From Bacillus sp. AFS037270 (GTDB lineage: Bacteria > Bacillota > Bacilli > Bacillales_B > DSM-18226): a stretch of DNA of 64,000 nt. Of the stretch, positions 18,630-28,157 are shown piece after piece. Both the position numbers and the translations under genes were made by a program. The DNA lies in the NCBI RefSeq assembly GCF_002585305.1, contig NZ_NUNF01000006.1, forward strand, positions 8,550 through 72,549, written 5' to 3'. The notes below the pieces were generated by a model that was not told the origin of the DNA, did no database searches, and saw only the letters and a list, made by a program, of their open reading frames with translations. Each line of letters begins with the position of its first letter. Within the stretch, counting starts at the first letter, position 1.

Positions 18630-18660
18630 TATCCATATTTAATAGCCTTTCACCATCGTT

Positions 18661-19089
18661 TTATCCTTCTAAAAACGAATAATTGAATTTTCTAAGCAAC
18701 TCACCAAAAACCCGGCACTCCTCTTCAGGCCAATCTTTTAGTAATTCTGTTATTCGGTCCATCCGAGCCTGCATATGTTCACATAATTCCTTTTTCCCTA
18801 ACTCGGTAATTTGAAAGGTATATGCCCTCCCATCTAACGGATCAGGTATCTTATACAAGAAGCCCTTCTGCTCTAAAGCAGCTGCTTGTCTGCTTACTGT
18901 TGATATATCTAATTGGAATTCACCCGCTAAGACCTTTACGCCTACTGCCCCTTTCATAGCAATTCGGCGAAGCAGCAGATAGGCAGATCGGTCAAGACTC
19001 CCAACTTTTTTATGGTTATTATCAGATGTCGTTCGGCGAAGCAGGATCGCTAATTCAAGTTCGATCATTTCTAGGGCATTTTTATTCAT
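18661..19089 (-). CDS. MarR family transcriptional regulator
   Basis: 142 aa winged-helix protein. Helix-turn-helix and wing: LAGEFQLDISTVSRQAAALE and IPDPLDGRAYTFQITELG, the conserved D-R of the MarR wing. Divergent from an MFS efflux-type transporter, with two inverted repeats over the transporter promoter; this is the usual arrangement of a repressor relieved by the exported compound. GAGG lies 8 nt upstream of the ATG. Confidence 0.9.
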   Translation of the reverse strand: MNKNALEMIELELAILLRRTTSDNNHKKVGSLDRSAYLLLRRIAMKGAVGVKVLAGEFQLDISTVSRQAAALEQKGFLYKIPDPLDGRAYTFQITELGKKELCEHMQARMDRITELLKDWPEEECRVFGELLRKFNYSFLEG

Positions 19090-19179
19090 TTTATAACCTC
19101 ACAGTATTCAATATTCCTACACATTATCATATCATAAGATAATTAATTTTTTATTTTCGTCGTGCATATGAAAACATCA

Positions 19180-19207
19180 TTGACGTAGTGAAAAATAGTT
19201 GTATAAT
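19180..19207 (+). promoter_or_regulatory. Sigma-A promoter of the MFS gene
   Basis: TTGACG (19180-19185), 16-nt spacer, TATAAT (19202-19207). The -10 lies inside a palindrome, so repressor binding would block it. Confidence 0.8.
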
Positions 19208-19236
19208 ACAATCATATAGTTTCATCATACAACTAT
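19195..19236. promoter_or_regulatory. Candidate MarR operator
   Basis: TTGTATAATACAA (19199-19211) is a perfect 13-bp palindrome on the -10 box. A longer inverted repeat pairs ATAGTTGTAT (19195-19204) with ATACAACTAT (19227-19236). Confidence 0.6.
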
Positions 19237-19261
19237 TTGTCCTTAAGGGGTATTCGTACGA

Positions 19262-19293
19262 AATATTTCGAGAAACGAGTTCTCAAAAATATT
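19262..19293 (+). other. Hairpin in the MFS mRNA leader
   Basis: AATATTT and GAGAA pair with TTCTC and AAATATT around a short loop, about 80 nt upstream of the ATG. No U-tract follows, so it is not a terminator; it may protect the 5' end. Confidence 0.35.
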
Positions 19294-19371
19294 CCGTTAC
19301 TTTATTGATGAATTTTCTCAAGCAGACGAACGATGGATGGAACAAATATACAAAGAAAAGGAGTAATGTAA

Positions 19372-20616
19372 ATGGCATCAACACCGCAATCGATTGCGTC
19401 AACCTCAAGCAAAAACACTTCAAATCCAGAGTTACAGGCATCTTTATTAACACAACCAAAAGCAGTGTGGGCAGTATTTTTTGCCAGCATCATTGCATTC
19501 ATGGGTTTAGGCCTTGTTGACCCCATTTTACCTGCCATTGCAGAACAATTACATGCCTCACATAGTCAAGTTACCCTATTGTTCACCAGCTATAATGCGG
19601 TAATGGCAGTGGCAATGCTTATTACCGGAATGATTTCCTCTAGACTGGGAATCAAGTGGACCCTTCTTTCAGGGATTGTCATCATTGCGGTCTTCTCTGC
19701 ACTTGGAGGCTTTTCAAATGGGATTTGGGCGCTTGTCAGTCTTCGTGGAGGCTGGGGTTTAGGAAATGCTTTATTTGTTGCCACTGCTCTTGCAGCCATT
19801 GTGTCGTTATCCAATAGTGGAACGGCCAAAGCCATCATTCTGTATGAAGCTGCGATTGGACTAGGAATTTCTGTAGGCCCGCTTCTTGGAGGATGGTTAG
19901 GGGCGATGTCCTGGAGAGGACCGTTTCTTGGCGTTGCATCACTGATGATAATAGCCTTTATTGGTTTAATTGTATTAATGCCCAAGGCTAAACAGGATCA
20001 AAAGAGCCAGGCGAAAACATCACTTGCAGATCCTTTCCGTGCCTTAAAACACCGTTCGTTATTGGTTTTCGGGATCACGGCTGCCCTTTATAATTTTGGT
20101 TTTTTTACGCTACTCGCTTATGCCCCGTTTGTCATGGGATTGGATGAACATGGGCTTGGATTTGTATTCCTGGGCTGGGGTATCTTACTGGCGATTACCT
20201 CTGTTTTTATGGCTCCTAAACTACAGCAAAAGTTTGGAACTATTAAAACCATGTGTGCGATGCTAGTCATGTTCGGTATTCTTCTTTTTATCATGGGAAC
20301 ATGGACATCTTCACAAGCAGTTATCATTACTTGTGTAATAGCGGCAGGTGCATTATTAGGTAATAATAATACACTCATTACCACCGCTGTTATGAATGCT
20401 GCACCGGTACAACGCTCAACAGCGTCGGCCGCTTACAGCTTCCTTCGCTTTATTGGCGGTGCGATTGCACCATTTATGGCGGGTAAGCTTGCAGAAATTT
20501 ATAATTCTTCAATTCCTTTTATAGTCGGAGGTATTTTTGTCCTTCTCTCTGTTCTGTTCATTTTAATAAACAGAAAGCACATTAACCATGTTGATGATGT
20601 TGAACTAGGTCATTAA
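19372..20616 (+). CDS. MFS transporter, drug-efflux type
   Basis: 414 aa with 12 predicted membrane helices. The first helix reads FMGLGLVDPILPAIAEQL, and the helix 2-3 region (GMISSRLGIKWTLLSG) has the MFS motif A pattern. The NNNTLITTAVMNAAP stretch in the second half is typical of DHA1-type multidrug exporters. AAGGAG precedes the ATG by about 9 nt. Likely controlled by the divergent MarR repressor. The exported compound is unknown. Confidence 0.88.
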   Translation: MASTPQSIASTSSKNTSNPELQASLLTQPKAVWAVFFASIIAFMGLGLVDPILPAIAEQLHASHSQVTLLFTSYNAVMAVAMLITGMISSRLGIKWTLLSGIVIIAVFSALGGFSNGIWALVSLRGGWGLGNALFVATALAAIVSLSNSGTAKAIILYEAAIGLGISVGPLLGGWLGAMSWRGPFLGVASLMIIAFIGLIVLMPKAKQDQKSQAKTSLADPFRALKHRSLLVFGITAALYNFGFFTLLAYAPFVMGLDEHGLGFVFLGWGILLAITSVFMAPKLQQKFGTIKTMCAMLVMFGILLFIMGTWTSSQAVIITCVIAAGALLGNNNTLITTAVMNAAPVQRSTASAAYSFLRFIGGAIAPFMAGKLAEIYNSSIPFIVGGIFVLLSVLFILINRKHINHVDDVELGH

Positions 20617-20628
20617 GTGTAACGGGTG

Positions 20629-20655
20629 GGATCTGTCTTGGTGACGGATCCTTTT
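20629..20655 (+). terminator. Terminator of the MFS gene
   Basis: GGATC-T-GTC pairs with GAC-G-GATCC (one mismatch), followed by TTTT. Confidence 0.65.
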
Positions 20656-20677
20656 GCTTTACCCATTGCGTAATAAG

Positions 20678-21562
20678 TCAGTGAATATCGCGTTTCTTAA
20701 AACGGCCGCCTCTAACTTCCGCTATGTCAGCAATGGCTAAAAACGCTGTAGGATCAATTTCCTCGACAATGGTCGTCAGTTTGGATTCTTCTATTCGGGA
20801 AATGATACTGAAAATGACTTTCTTATTATCCCCTGTATAAGCGCCTTCACCGTTTAAGTAGGTGACTCCCCGTCCTAAACGGTCATTAACGGCATCTCCA
20901 ATCTCTTTTGCATTGTCACTAATAATCCAGACGGATTTAGTTTCTTCGAGTCCTTGGACAACCGTATCAATTGCTTTCGATGCAATTACATATGCTAAAA
21001 GGGAATACATGGCACGGTCCCAAGAAAAGACAAATCCTGCTGCCCCCAATATAAATATGTTCATAAACATAATAATTTGTCCAACCGAAAAAGGAACCTT
21101 TTTATTAATGACAAGAGCTAATATTTCTGTGCCATCTAATGCCCCGCCATTACGGATGACCAGACCCACTCCAATGCCTAAAATCATTCCGCCAAATAGG
21201 GTTGCCAGGAGGATATCTTCTGTAAAAGGGGGAATAGGGTGAAAAAAGGAAGTAAAAATGGATAAAACGATAATTCCATAAATGGTTGAAAAAGCAAAGG
21301 TTTTTCCCATTTGTTTGTAGCCCATATACACAAAAGGCAGGTTCAATAGAAATAGAAAGAGTCCCAATTTCCATCCGGTAATATGTGCAAGCATGATGGA
21401 GATACCGGTGATTCCCCCATCAATAACATGGTTCGGAACTAAGAATATTTCTAGTCCTGTCGCCATAAGAATGGCTCCGATAGTGATCATAATAATTCTC
21501 ACAATTATCCTTGTTAGCGGAAGTTTTCGATGCTTTAGATTTTCCTTCATTAATTCTGTCAT
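20678..21562 (-). CDS. YitT family membrane protein (DUF161 + DUF2179)
   Basis: 294 aa. Residues about 20-190 hold five to six membrane helices with the family landmarks NHVIDGGITGISIM and RNGGALDGTEILAL. The C-terminal 80 residues form the soluble DUF2179 domain (GRGVTYLNGEGAYTG). Bacilli have several paralogues (YitT, YvjA, YpjC-like). Transport of a small solute is suspected but not shown. AGGAGTGG precedes the ATG. Confidence 0.88.
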   Translation of the reverse strand: MTELMKENLKHRKLPLTRIIVRIIMITIGAILMATGLEIFLVPNHVIDGGITGISIMLAHITGWKLGLFLFLLNLPFVYMGYKQMGKTFAFSTIYGIIVLSIFTSFFHPIPPFTEDILLATLFGGMILGIGVGLVIRNGGALDGTEILALVINKKVPFSVGQIIMFMNIFILGAAGFVFSWDRAMYSLLAYVIASKAIDTVVQGLEETKSVWIISDNAKEIGDAVNDRLGRGVTYLNGEGAYTGDNKKVIFSIISRIEESKLTTIVEEIDPTAFLAIADIAEVRGGRFKKRDIH

Positions 21563-21691
21563 TCAACCACTCCTTATTAATTTTATTTTGCCATATAATC
21601 ATCCAATCTATTAGGAATTACCATAAATATGTTCTTTATATGATTATATCATATTTTCCACAAAAATTGAACTAGAGTTCATATTTTTTAG

Positions 21692-21725
21692 TAAAAAAGG
21701 GATTGCAGCCTTCTGCAATCCCTCC
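21692..21725 (-). terminator. Terminator of htpG
   Basis: Stem AGGGATTGCAG/CTGCAATCCCT with a 4-nt loop followed by TTTTTT on the minus strand. Confidence 0.9.
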
Positions 21726-21729
21726 TTTT

Positions 21730-23607
21730 TTATACCATTACTTTGCATAGTTGATTTGTAAATTCGACTGGGTCTTCGATTGGTAAACCTTCAATCAGCA
21801 ATGCTTGATTATATAACAAGTTTGTATATAAGGTTAACTTGTCTTTGTCCTTTTCAAAGGCATCTTTTAATGATGCAAACACCTCGTGTTGGACATTAAT
21901 TTCTAGGATCTTGTCTGCTTTCACATTTTGACTATTTGGCATAGCATTCAGGATTTTTTCCATTTCGATCGATACTGCCCCATCAGTAGATAAACATACA
22001 GGATGAGTTTTAAGTCGTTTCGATACTTTTACATCTTTAACCTTGTTGTTTAGAACATTTTTCATAAAGTCAAACAGTTCTTTATTGTCTTGTTCCTCTG
22101 CAGCCGTATCTTGATTTTCATCCGCTTCAAATCCTAAATCACCGCTGGAAACTGATTTAAACTCTTTTTCTTTATATAAGATTAGCATTCTTATTGCAAA
22201 CTCATCAATCTCATCGGTGAAATATAGAATTTCATACCCTTTATCTGCAACTAATTCCGTTTGCGGCAGTTTATCAATTCGTTCAATCGATTCACCAGTT
22301 GCATAGTAAATATATTTTTGGTCCTCCGGCATTCTTGATACGTACTCGTCAAGAGTGACCAATTTTTTCTCCTTAGATGAGTAGAACATTAATAAATCCT
22401 GGAGTTCTTCTTTATGGGTTCCATAATCACTGTAAACACCATATTTTAGTTGTCTGCCAAATGCTTTAAAGAACTCTTCGTACTTTTCTCGTTCATTTTT
22501 TATGATCGACAATAATTCACTTTTGATTTTTTTATTAATATTTTTGGCGATAAGCTTTAATTGACGATCATGCTGAAGCATCTCTCTTGAGATATTTAAT
22601 GAAAGATCTTCAGAATCCACCATTCCCTTAACGAAACTAAAATAGTCAGGCAGCAAATCAGCGCATTTATTCATGATTAACACGCCATTTGAATATAACT
22701 CTAACCCCTTCTCATATTCCTGTGTGTAATAATCGAACGGGATGTTTTCAGGGATATAAAGAATGGCATTATATCTAATAGCACCGTCAACGCTAATATG
22801 AATATGTTTTAGCGGTTTGTCAAAACCGTAGCGTTTTTCTGAGTAAAAATGTTCATAGTCTTCTGTGGTTAAATCCTTCTTATTCTTTCTCCAAATAGGA
22901 ACCATACTATTAATGGTTTGTTCTTCGACGACTTCCTCAAAGTCGTTCTCACTGCCCTCTTTGAGCTTACGTTCTGTTACATCCATTTTAATAGGATAGC
23001 GAATAAAATCCGAATATTTTTTGATGATAGACCTTAATCGATATTCTTCAAGATACTCATCATAGTTCTCATCTTCGGTATTTTCTTTTATTTTCAACGT
23101 AATCTCCGTACCGACTGAATCCTTTTCACATGGAGTGATGGTATAGCCTTCCGCTCCTTTAGATTCCCATTTGAAGGCTTCATCACTACCTAGAGCCTTA
23201 CTAATCACTGATACTTCATCTGCCACCATGAATGCTGAATAAAAGCCAACCCCGAATTGTCCAATAATATCGTAACCGTCTTTAAGTTCATTTTCCTTTT
23301 TAAAAGCTAACGAACCGCTTTTCGCAATTGTACCAAGGTTATTTTCAAGATCTTCCTTCGTCATCCCAATGCCGGTATCGGTGATAATCAATAATCTATT
23401 GTCCTTATCAGCAGTGACTTTTATGTAGTAACTATCTTGGTTAAAGGTTAATGTATCATCTGTTAAGGCTTTATAATAAATTTTATCGATCGCATCGCTT
23501 GCATTTGACAATAACTCTCTTAAGAAAATCTCCCGGTGTGTGTAAATAGAGTTGATCATCATATCCAGTAATCGTTTGGATTCTGCTTTAAACTGCTTTG
23601 TTTCCAT
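21730..23607 (-). CDS. htpG: HtpG, Hsp90-type chaperone
   Basis: 625 aa from the ATG at 23607, chosen because AAAGGAGAGG lies 5-6 nt upstream; B. subtilis HtpG has 626 aa. Conserved GHKL ATPase elements are [25 protein letters not shown] and [15 protein letters not shown]. The middle domain has NISREMLQ with the catalytic arginine. It is a cytosolic dimeric chaperone induced by heat. A perfect CIRCE lies in its leader, so HrcA control is expected, unlike B. subtilis where htpG is HrcA-independent. Confidence 0.96.
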   Translation of the reverse strand: METKQFKAESKRLLDMMINSIYTHREIFLRELLSNASDAIDKIYYKALTDDTLTFNQDSYYIKVTADKDNRLLIITDTGIGMTKEDLENNLGTIAKSGSLAFKKENELKDGYDIIGQFGVGFYSAFMVADEVSVISKALGSDEAFKWESKGAEGYTITPCEKDSVGTEITLKIKENTEDENYDEYLEEYRLRSIIKKYSDFIRYPIKMDVTERKLKEGSENDFEEVVEEQTINSMVPIWRKNKKDLTTEDYEHFYSEKRYGFDKPLKHIHISVDGAIRYNAILYIPENIPFDYYTQEYEKGLELYSNGVLIMNKCADLLPDYFSFVKGMVDSEDLSLNISREMLQHDRQLKLIAKNINKKIKSELLSIIKNEREKYEEFFKAFGRQLKYGVYSDYGTHKEELQDLLMFYSSKEKKLVTLDEYVSRMPEDQKYIYYATGESIERIDKLPQTELVADKGYEILYFTDEIDEFAIRMLILYKEKEFKSVSSGDLGFEADENQDTAAEEQDNKELFDFMKNVLNNKVKDVKVSKRLKTHPVCLSTDGAVSIEMEKILNAMPNSQNVKADKILEINVQHEVFASLKDAFEKDKDKLTLYTNLLYNQALLIEGLPIEDPVEFTNQLCKVMV

Positions 23608-23642
23608 CAAGACCTCTCCTTTTTGCAAAATATACTTATATT

Positions 23643-23669
23643 TTAGCACTCTTATCCACCGAGTGCTAA
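23643..23669. promoter_or_regulatory. CIRCE element (HrcA operator)
   Basis: TTAGCACTC-N9-GAGTGCTAA without mismatch, 36 nt upstream of the htpG ATG and just downstream of its -10 box. Confidence 0.95.
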
Positions 23670-23678
23670 CAATTATTT

Positions 23679-23707
23679 TAATAACACATTTATTTGTTTT
23701 TTGTCAA
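23679..23707 (-). promoter_or_regulatory. Sigma-A promoter of htpG
   Basis: TTGACA (23702-23707), 17-nt spacer, TTATTA (23679-23684) on the minus strand. The CIRCE begins about 10 nt further on, at the expected transcript start. Confidence 0.72.
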
Positions 23708-23708
23708 G

Positions 23709-23734
23709 AAAAAACAGCACCCTAACGGATGCTG
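23709..23734 (-). terminator. Terminator of the YhgE/Pip gene
   Basis: CAGCATCC/GGGTGCTG stem followed by TTTTTTC on the minus strand. The T-run directly abuts the htpG -35 box. Confidence 0.8.
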
Positions 23735-23756
23735 GATTATTACAAAAGTAGGTTGC

Positions 23757-25784
23757 TTATTGAATAATTTTTGAAGACCTTGCCAACTCTGCAGTCTTTT
23801 GGATTCGTTTACTCAGAGGTTCTTTCAAGATAAGTGCTAAAAGAAAGCTGGCAGCCACAAAGATTAGCAAGTAAATCACATCTCTTACCACCACTTCTTC
23901 AACCATTCCTCCTACCGTTTCGCGCAGCAAACTAACCGCATATGTAAACGGCATAAAAGGATATATCCTTTGAAAAAAGGCTGAAGTAGTACTTACAGGA
24001 AAAGTGGCACCGGAACTTGAAATTTGTAGCACCAAAAGAATAATTGCTAACCCTTTTCCAATTGTGCCGAAAACAGAACATAAAGTAAACGTGATGATTA
24101 CAAAAACAATCCCAATAAAGACACTAAAGAGAACCAACCATAGTTTATCAGCGGCATAAGTATGAATGATATATATATCACCAAGTGAAACAACTACAGC
24201 TTGAAGGATCCCTATGGTCAGAAAGGTAAGCAGTCTTCCAAAGTAAACCTGATAGCTCTTAAACTGATGATTGTTGTCCTCCACATCTACTCGAAGTGAG
24301 GCGATCAGGAATGTTGCCCCTACCCAAAGTGCTAGCATCGTATAAAATGGGGTCATCGCTGAACCGTAATTAGGGATAGGAAATATCCTTTTTGTTTTTA
24401 ATAAAACCGGATTGGATAAAAAGTTACTTTCTGTTTGCGGGTCATGTTTTAAAAATTGAATTAGATCATTCACATCCACACTGCCTTTTAATCTTCGCAG
24501 TTTAGCAGCTGTACTTCTGATCTGCACTTCAAAGCTTGGCAAGTCATTTCTTGCAAAATCAGCAGCTTTATGGACAGCTGTTTCTAATTGAGGAAGCCTT
24601 GTTCTAACCAGATTAGCAGCATTTCGAATGTCAGCCTCTAATGTAGGCAGATCAGTTCGAACAAAATTAGCCGCTTTATGAATTTTCCCCTCAATTGTCG
24701 GAAGATCATTTTTAATAAAATTAGCAGAGGAGTTAACAATCGATTCTCCTTCTGATACCTTTTGCTCTAGGTCACCCCGAGCCTGTTGAATGGAATTATG
24801 AATACGTACAAGTTCCTCATGAAGCTGTGTTAACTGTGCCTGATTTTCACTAGTTTCACCTTGAGCTCCTGTCTGTCCAGAACGATTGATTGATTGGTTA
24901 ATATTTGCCTCAATTTCAGATAATTGCTCTCCAATTTGGGTTACAATTTCATTTATGCGATTCATATCGGCCATTTTTTGTTGAAGTGCCAATACCTTAT
25001 TGCCGGCTTCATGGATGAGTGGCAGATTAGCTTCTACTTTTAAAATACTGCTGCCTGCCTGGTTAATCTCGGGAATCCTTTGTTCCAATTCTATTATCTT
25101 CTGTCCCTTTTCTTTAATTTGGGGCAGCTTTCCCTCGAGCTCAATTGTTTTCTTTCCCATAGCCTCAATCTGCGGCAAGGCCTTTTCTAATGTAAAGATT
25201 TGGTCCTCCATATTATGTATGGATGGCAATGCTTTCTCTAACTCAATTCCTGCTTTATAGAAACCTGAAAAAATAGCATCTCCAACTGTTTTCACAAAGG
25301 CCTGACTAATTTGAGCTGTTACGGCCGATGCTCCAGAGCTGGCAATTTTCGGGGCAACAGCATTAATTTTTTCATTTACACCGAATAGAATTTGCGGCTT
25401 TGTTGAATTAATTTCAAGTATGCTGGTTAGTTTCTTTGAAAAGTCTCTTGGGATGATTAGATAAGCATAATAATTACCTTTTTCGACGCCGTCCTCCGCG
25501 GTAGAGCGATTAACAAATATCCAGCCGAGTTTCTTGTTATTTTTTAAATTTTGTACAATTTCATTTCCTACGTTTATCTTTTTCCCTCGAATTTCGGTCC
25601 CTTCATCTTCATTGGCAACTGCCACTTTAATTCCAGATGTATTGCTGTATGGATCCCACATCGCTTTAATGTTAATCCAAGCATAAGCGGATGGAAGGAG
25701 CGTGAGTGCTCCCACTAACAAAATAACGATCGGCACCTGACGAATATTTTTCCAATCATTTATATAAATTCTCCAAATTCCCAT
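23757..25784 (-). CDS. YhgE/Pip domain membrane protein
   Basis: 675 aa. An N-terminal membrane helix (about 17-37) is followed by the YhgE start region (LPSAYAWINIKAMWDPYSNT). A long extracytoplasmic middle region holds two different tandem heptad-like repeats (about 185-269 and 351-430). Some six membrane helices end the protein (about 460-665). The fold belongs to the ABC-2/Pip phage-infection-protein group, which includes YueB-type phage receptors and type VII secretion partners. No ATPase or ESX genes are adjacent. GGGGGTGAGG precedes the ATG. Confidence 0.86.
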   Translation of the reverse strand: MGIWRIYINDWKNIRQVPIVILLVGALTLLPSAYAWINIKAMWDPYSNTSGIKVAVANEDEGTEIRGKKINVGNEIVQNLKNNKKLGWIFVNRSTAEDGVEKGNYYAYLIIPRDFSKKLTSILEINSTKPQILFGVNEKINAVAPKIASSGASAVTAQISQAFVKTVGDAIFSGFYKAGIELEKALPSIHNMEDQIFTLEKALPQIEAMGKKTIELEGKLPQIKEKGQKIIELEQRIPEINQAGSSILKVEANLPLIHEAGNKVLALQQKMADMNRINEIVTQIGEQLSEIEANINQSINRSGQTGAQGETSENQAQLTQLHEELVRIHNSIQQARGDLEQKVSEGESIVNSSANFIKNDLPTIEGKIHKAANFVRTDLPTLEADIRNAANLVRTRLPQLETAVHKAADFARNDLPSFEVQIRSTAAKLRRLKGSVDVNDLIQFLKHDPQTESNFLSNPVLLKTKRIFPIPNYGSAMTPFYTMLALWVGATFLIASLRVDVEDNNHQFKSYQVYFGRLLTFLTIGILQAVVVSLGDIYIIHTYAADKLWLVLFSVFIGIVFVIITFTLCSVFGTIGKGLAIILLVLQISSSGATFPVSTTSAFFQRIYPFMPFTYAVSLLRETVGGMVEEVVVRDVIYLLIFVAASFLLALILKEPLSKRIQKTAELARSSKIIQ
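24495..24734 (-). repeat. 18-residue protein repeat, four copies, in YhgE/Pip
   Basis: Units of the form (H/R)xAAxxxRxxLPxxExxI recur every 18 residues (about 351-430), for example HKAANFVRTDLPTLEADI. The period suggests a regular helical rod. Confidence 0.75.
24978..25232 (-). repeat. 17-residue protein repeat, five copies, in YhgE/Pip
   Basis: Units of the form xLPxIxxxGxKxxxLEx recur every 17 residues (about 185-269), for example ALPQIEAMGKKTIELEG and KLPQIKEKGQKIIELEQ. Confidence 0.78.
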
Positions 25785-25878
25785 TATTCCCTCACCCCCT
25801 GAGAAGTTTCATCTTATAGCTTTTCACTATTAGAGTATCCAGATTCAAGGAATACCGGGGCAATTAATTTAATGGCGG

Positions 25879-25908
25879 CAAAAAAAAGACTGCCTTAAAT
25901 CGGCAGCC
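25879..25908 (-). terminator. Terminator of ltaS
   Basis: GGCTGCC pairs with GGCAGTC across a short loop, followed by TTTTTTTT on the minus strand, 3 nt after the stop. Confidence 0.88.
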
Positions 25909-25910
25909 TT

Positions 25911-27878
25911 CTAATTGCTATCATTTGTTTGTTCATTACTATTCTGATGAGTAGGATTATAATCATACTTTGTTCGGTCAACAGGAGTAAAGTTTTTCGG
26001 AGTATAGAAACGTAATAAATCGCCATTGACTACTTTATCCGAAAAAGTAAGTTTTTCCTGAACCAATTGTTTATATTTCTTGGCTTCAGGCAACTTGTCC
26101 GTTTCTAGCTTTAATCCTGTAGTTGAATCATAATATTTACCATCAACCGAGTAAATCGTCGGGCTCACATAGTCACCGTTTCGGAATGCCACTAAACTAT
26201 CATGTTGTTTAGACAGTAAATCCGTACCGAATTGAACATAATCTTTTGTATCAATTCCCAATAGGTGAAGAAGCGTTGGAAGAAGGTCAACTTGACCGCC
26301 ATACTCATGGTTCACCCCACCTTGCATGCCTGGGACACGGATAAACAATGGTACACGTTGTAATCCAGCATTATCAAAAGGTGTAATTTCTTTTCCAAGT
26401 ATTTGCGCCATCGCTTTATTATGATTTTCAGAGATACCGTAATGATCACCATACATAATAATAATGGAATTATTATATAGACCAGACTTCTTAAGGTAGT
26501 CAAAAAATTGTCTTAACGCTTCGTCCGCATAACGTGCTGTTTGGAAATATCCATCCACAGAACTATCACCTGTTGTAGCAGGTGCGATGGTTGCATCCTT
26601 TTGATTCATCGCATATGGATAGTGGTTAGCAACCGTAATAAATTTAGTATAGAACGGCTGCGGCAATGATTCCAATAGTGGGATGGATTGCTGATAGAAC
26701 GGTTTATCCATTAAACCATATTCGGCCTCATCAGCAGAATTAATCTTATAATAGTTGGCATCAAAGAACTTGTCAAAACCAAGCGATTTATAAATTTCAT
26801 TACGATTCCAGAAACTTCCAGAATTCCCATGGAAAACAGCTGAAGTATAGCCATTCTGCCCTAAAATGGCAGGTGCAGCTTGAAAGGTGTTTAACCCTTT
26901 CGTTGTAAAAACAGATCCCTCTGGTAAGCCAAACAAAGAATTCTCGAGCATAAATTCTGCATCAGATGTTTTTCCCTGACCTGTTTGATGAAAAAAGTTA
27001 TCAAAATACATTGTATTTTGGTCTTTTATCAATGAGTTTAAAAACGGTGTAACCTCTTCCCCATTTAACTTATAATTGATCAAAAAGTTTTGGAAGGATT
27101 CAAGGTGTAAGTAAATCACATTCATACCCTTACCTGCCCCAAAGGTAGCGGGGTTCGGTTCAGCATAATTAGATTTCGTATAGTTAATAACATCTGTAAT
27201 ATCATCGCTGCTCGCCATTACTCGTTGTGCGGAAGCATGTGTACTTTTAACGGCATCGTAAATGGTGTAATTGTACATACCAAGGTATTTCACGATATAA
27301 TTTCGGTCAAATCCTCTAGTGAGTAATTGTGGACGGTCTAATTCTGCCAGCGACAAGTTTACACAAGATATAACAAGTGCTAAAGAGTATAATACCGAGA
27401 TTTTCCTACGCTTTATATCTTTAACCTCAATCTTAACAAAACGAAAAGCAAGAAGTGCCACCAATACAATAAAATCAACAAAGAAAAGAATGTCATAAGG
27501 TCTTAATAAAGTGAGCACACTTCCACTTACGTCACCAAAATTTTGTGTCTGTGTTAAGGTCGGTAAAGTGATGAAGTCGTTGAAAAAACGGTAAAAAAGG
27601 ACGTTTGCATATAGTAGAAAAGATAATAGAAAATAAATAATCATCATCACAGTATATTTTTTTCTTCCTTTAAAAAAGGCTGAAATTCCTAAGAAAATTA
27701 AGGAAGAACCTAATGGGTTAAAGAACAGGAGAAATTTTTGTAATGTATTTTCAATCCCTAATTGAAACTGGGTTAATTGGACAAAATAGGTTTTCAACCA
27801 TAATAGAAGTACAGACAAAAAGAAAAAGCCAATATATTTATTAAAAATACTTTGACCCTTGTGTAGTAGTTTATTCAT
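25911..27878 (-). CDS. ltaS: Lipoteichoic acid synthase family protein
   Basis: 655 aa (B. subtilis LtaS/YfnI/YqgS 638-653). Five N-terminal membrane helices (about 15-175) precede an extracellular sulfatase-fold domain that transfers glycerol phosphate from phosphatidylglycerol to the growing teichoic acid chain. The catalytic threonine is in QTGQGKTSDAEF (T304); YLHLESFQN and MYGDHYGISENH hold metal ligands. HASAQ at about 214-218 could be the signal-peptidase site seen in LtaS proteins. Whether it is the main enzyme or a paralogue cannot be told here. GAGGTGATG precedes the ATG. Confidence 0.93.
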   Translation of the reverse strand: MNKLLHKGQSIFNKYIGFFFLSVLLLWLKTYFVQLTQFQLGIENTLQKFLLFFNPLGSSLIFLGISAFFKGRKKYTVMMIIYFLLSFLLYANVLFYRFFNDFITLPTLTQTQNFGDVSGSVLTLLRPYDILFFVDFIVLVALLAFRFVKIEVKDIKRRKISVLYSLALVISCVNLSLAELDRPQLLTRGFDRNYIVKYLGMYNYTIYDAVKSTHASAQRVMASSDDITDVINYTKSNYAEPNPATFGAGKGMNVIYLHLESFQNFLINYKLNGEEVTPFLNSLIKDQNTMYFDNFFHQTGQGKTSDAEFMLENSLFGLPEGSVFTTKGLNTFQAAPAILGQNGYTSAVFHGNSGSFWNRNEIYKSLGFDKFFDANYYKINSADEAEYGLMDKPFYQQSIPLLESLPQPFYTKFITVANHYPYAMNQKDATIAPATTGDSSVDGYFQTARYADEALRQFFDYLKKSGLYNNSIIIMYGDHYGISENHNKAMAQILGKEITPFDNAGLQRVPLFIRVPGMQGGVNHEYGGQVDLLPTLLHLLGIDTKDYVQFGTDLLSKQHDSLVAFRNGDYVSPTIYSVDGKYYDSTTGLKLETDKLPEAKKYKQLVQEKLTFSDKVVNGDLLRFYTPKNFTPVDRTKYDYNPTHQNSNEQTNDSN

Positions 27879-28157
27879 TGTTTCTCATCACCTCATAGTG
27901 CAATATTATGACAAAAAAGATTTGACATTTAAATAGAAGATTCAACCCAAATTCACTAACATCTATCTTAACAGGTAAATATGAACAATTAATGAACAAA
28001 CTTTGAAAATGTATATTTGTATCAAAGTTCCTGTCATATTCATTCCATAATAATTAAAGGATTAATTCTTATAAGTGTAGGAAAACTATCTTTGTGCACT
28101 TCAGGAAAGGAGGCACTCATCCTGAACCATTTTTCTAATACGATAAGGAGGGTAACG

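Noticed and set aside
24495..25232. Periodic DNA that might suggest a CRISPR or tandem DNA array
   Set aside because: The periodicity is at protein level within one long gene and the DNA copies are diverged.
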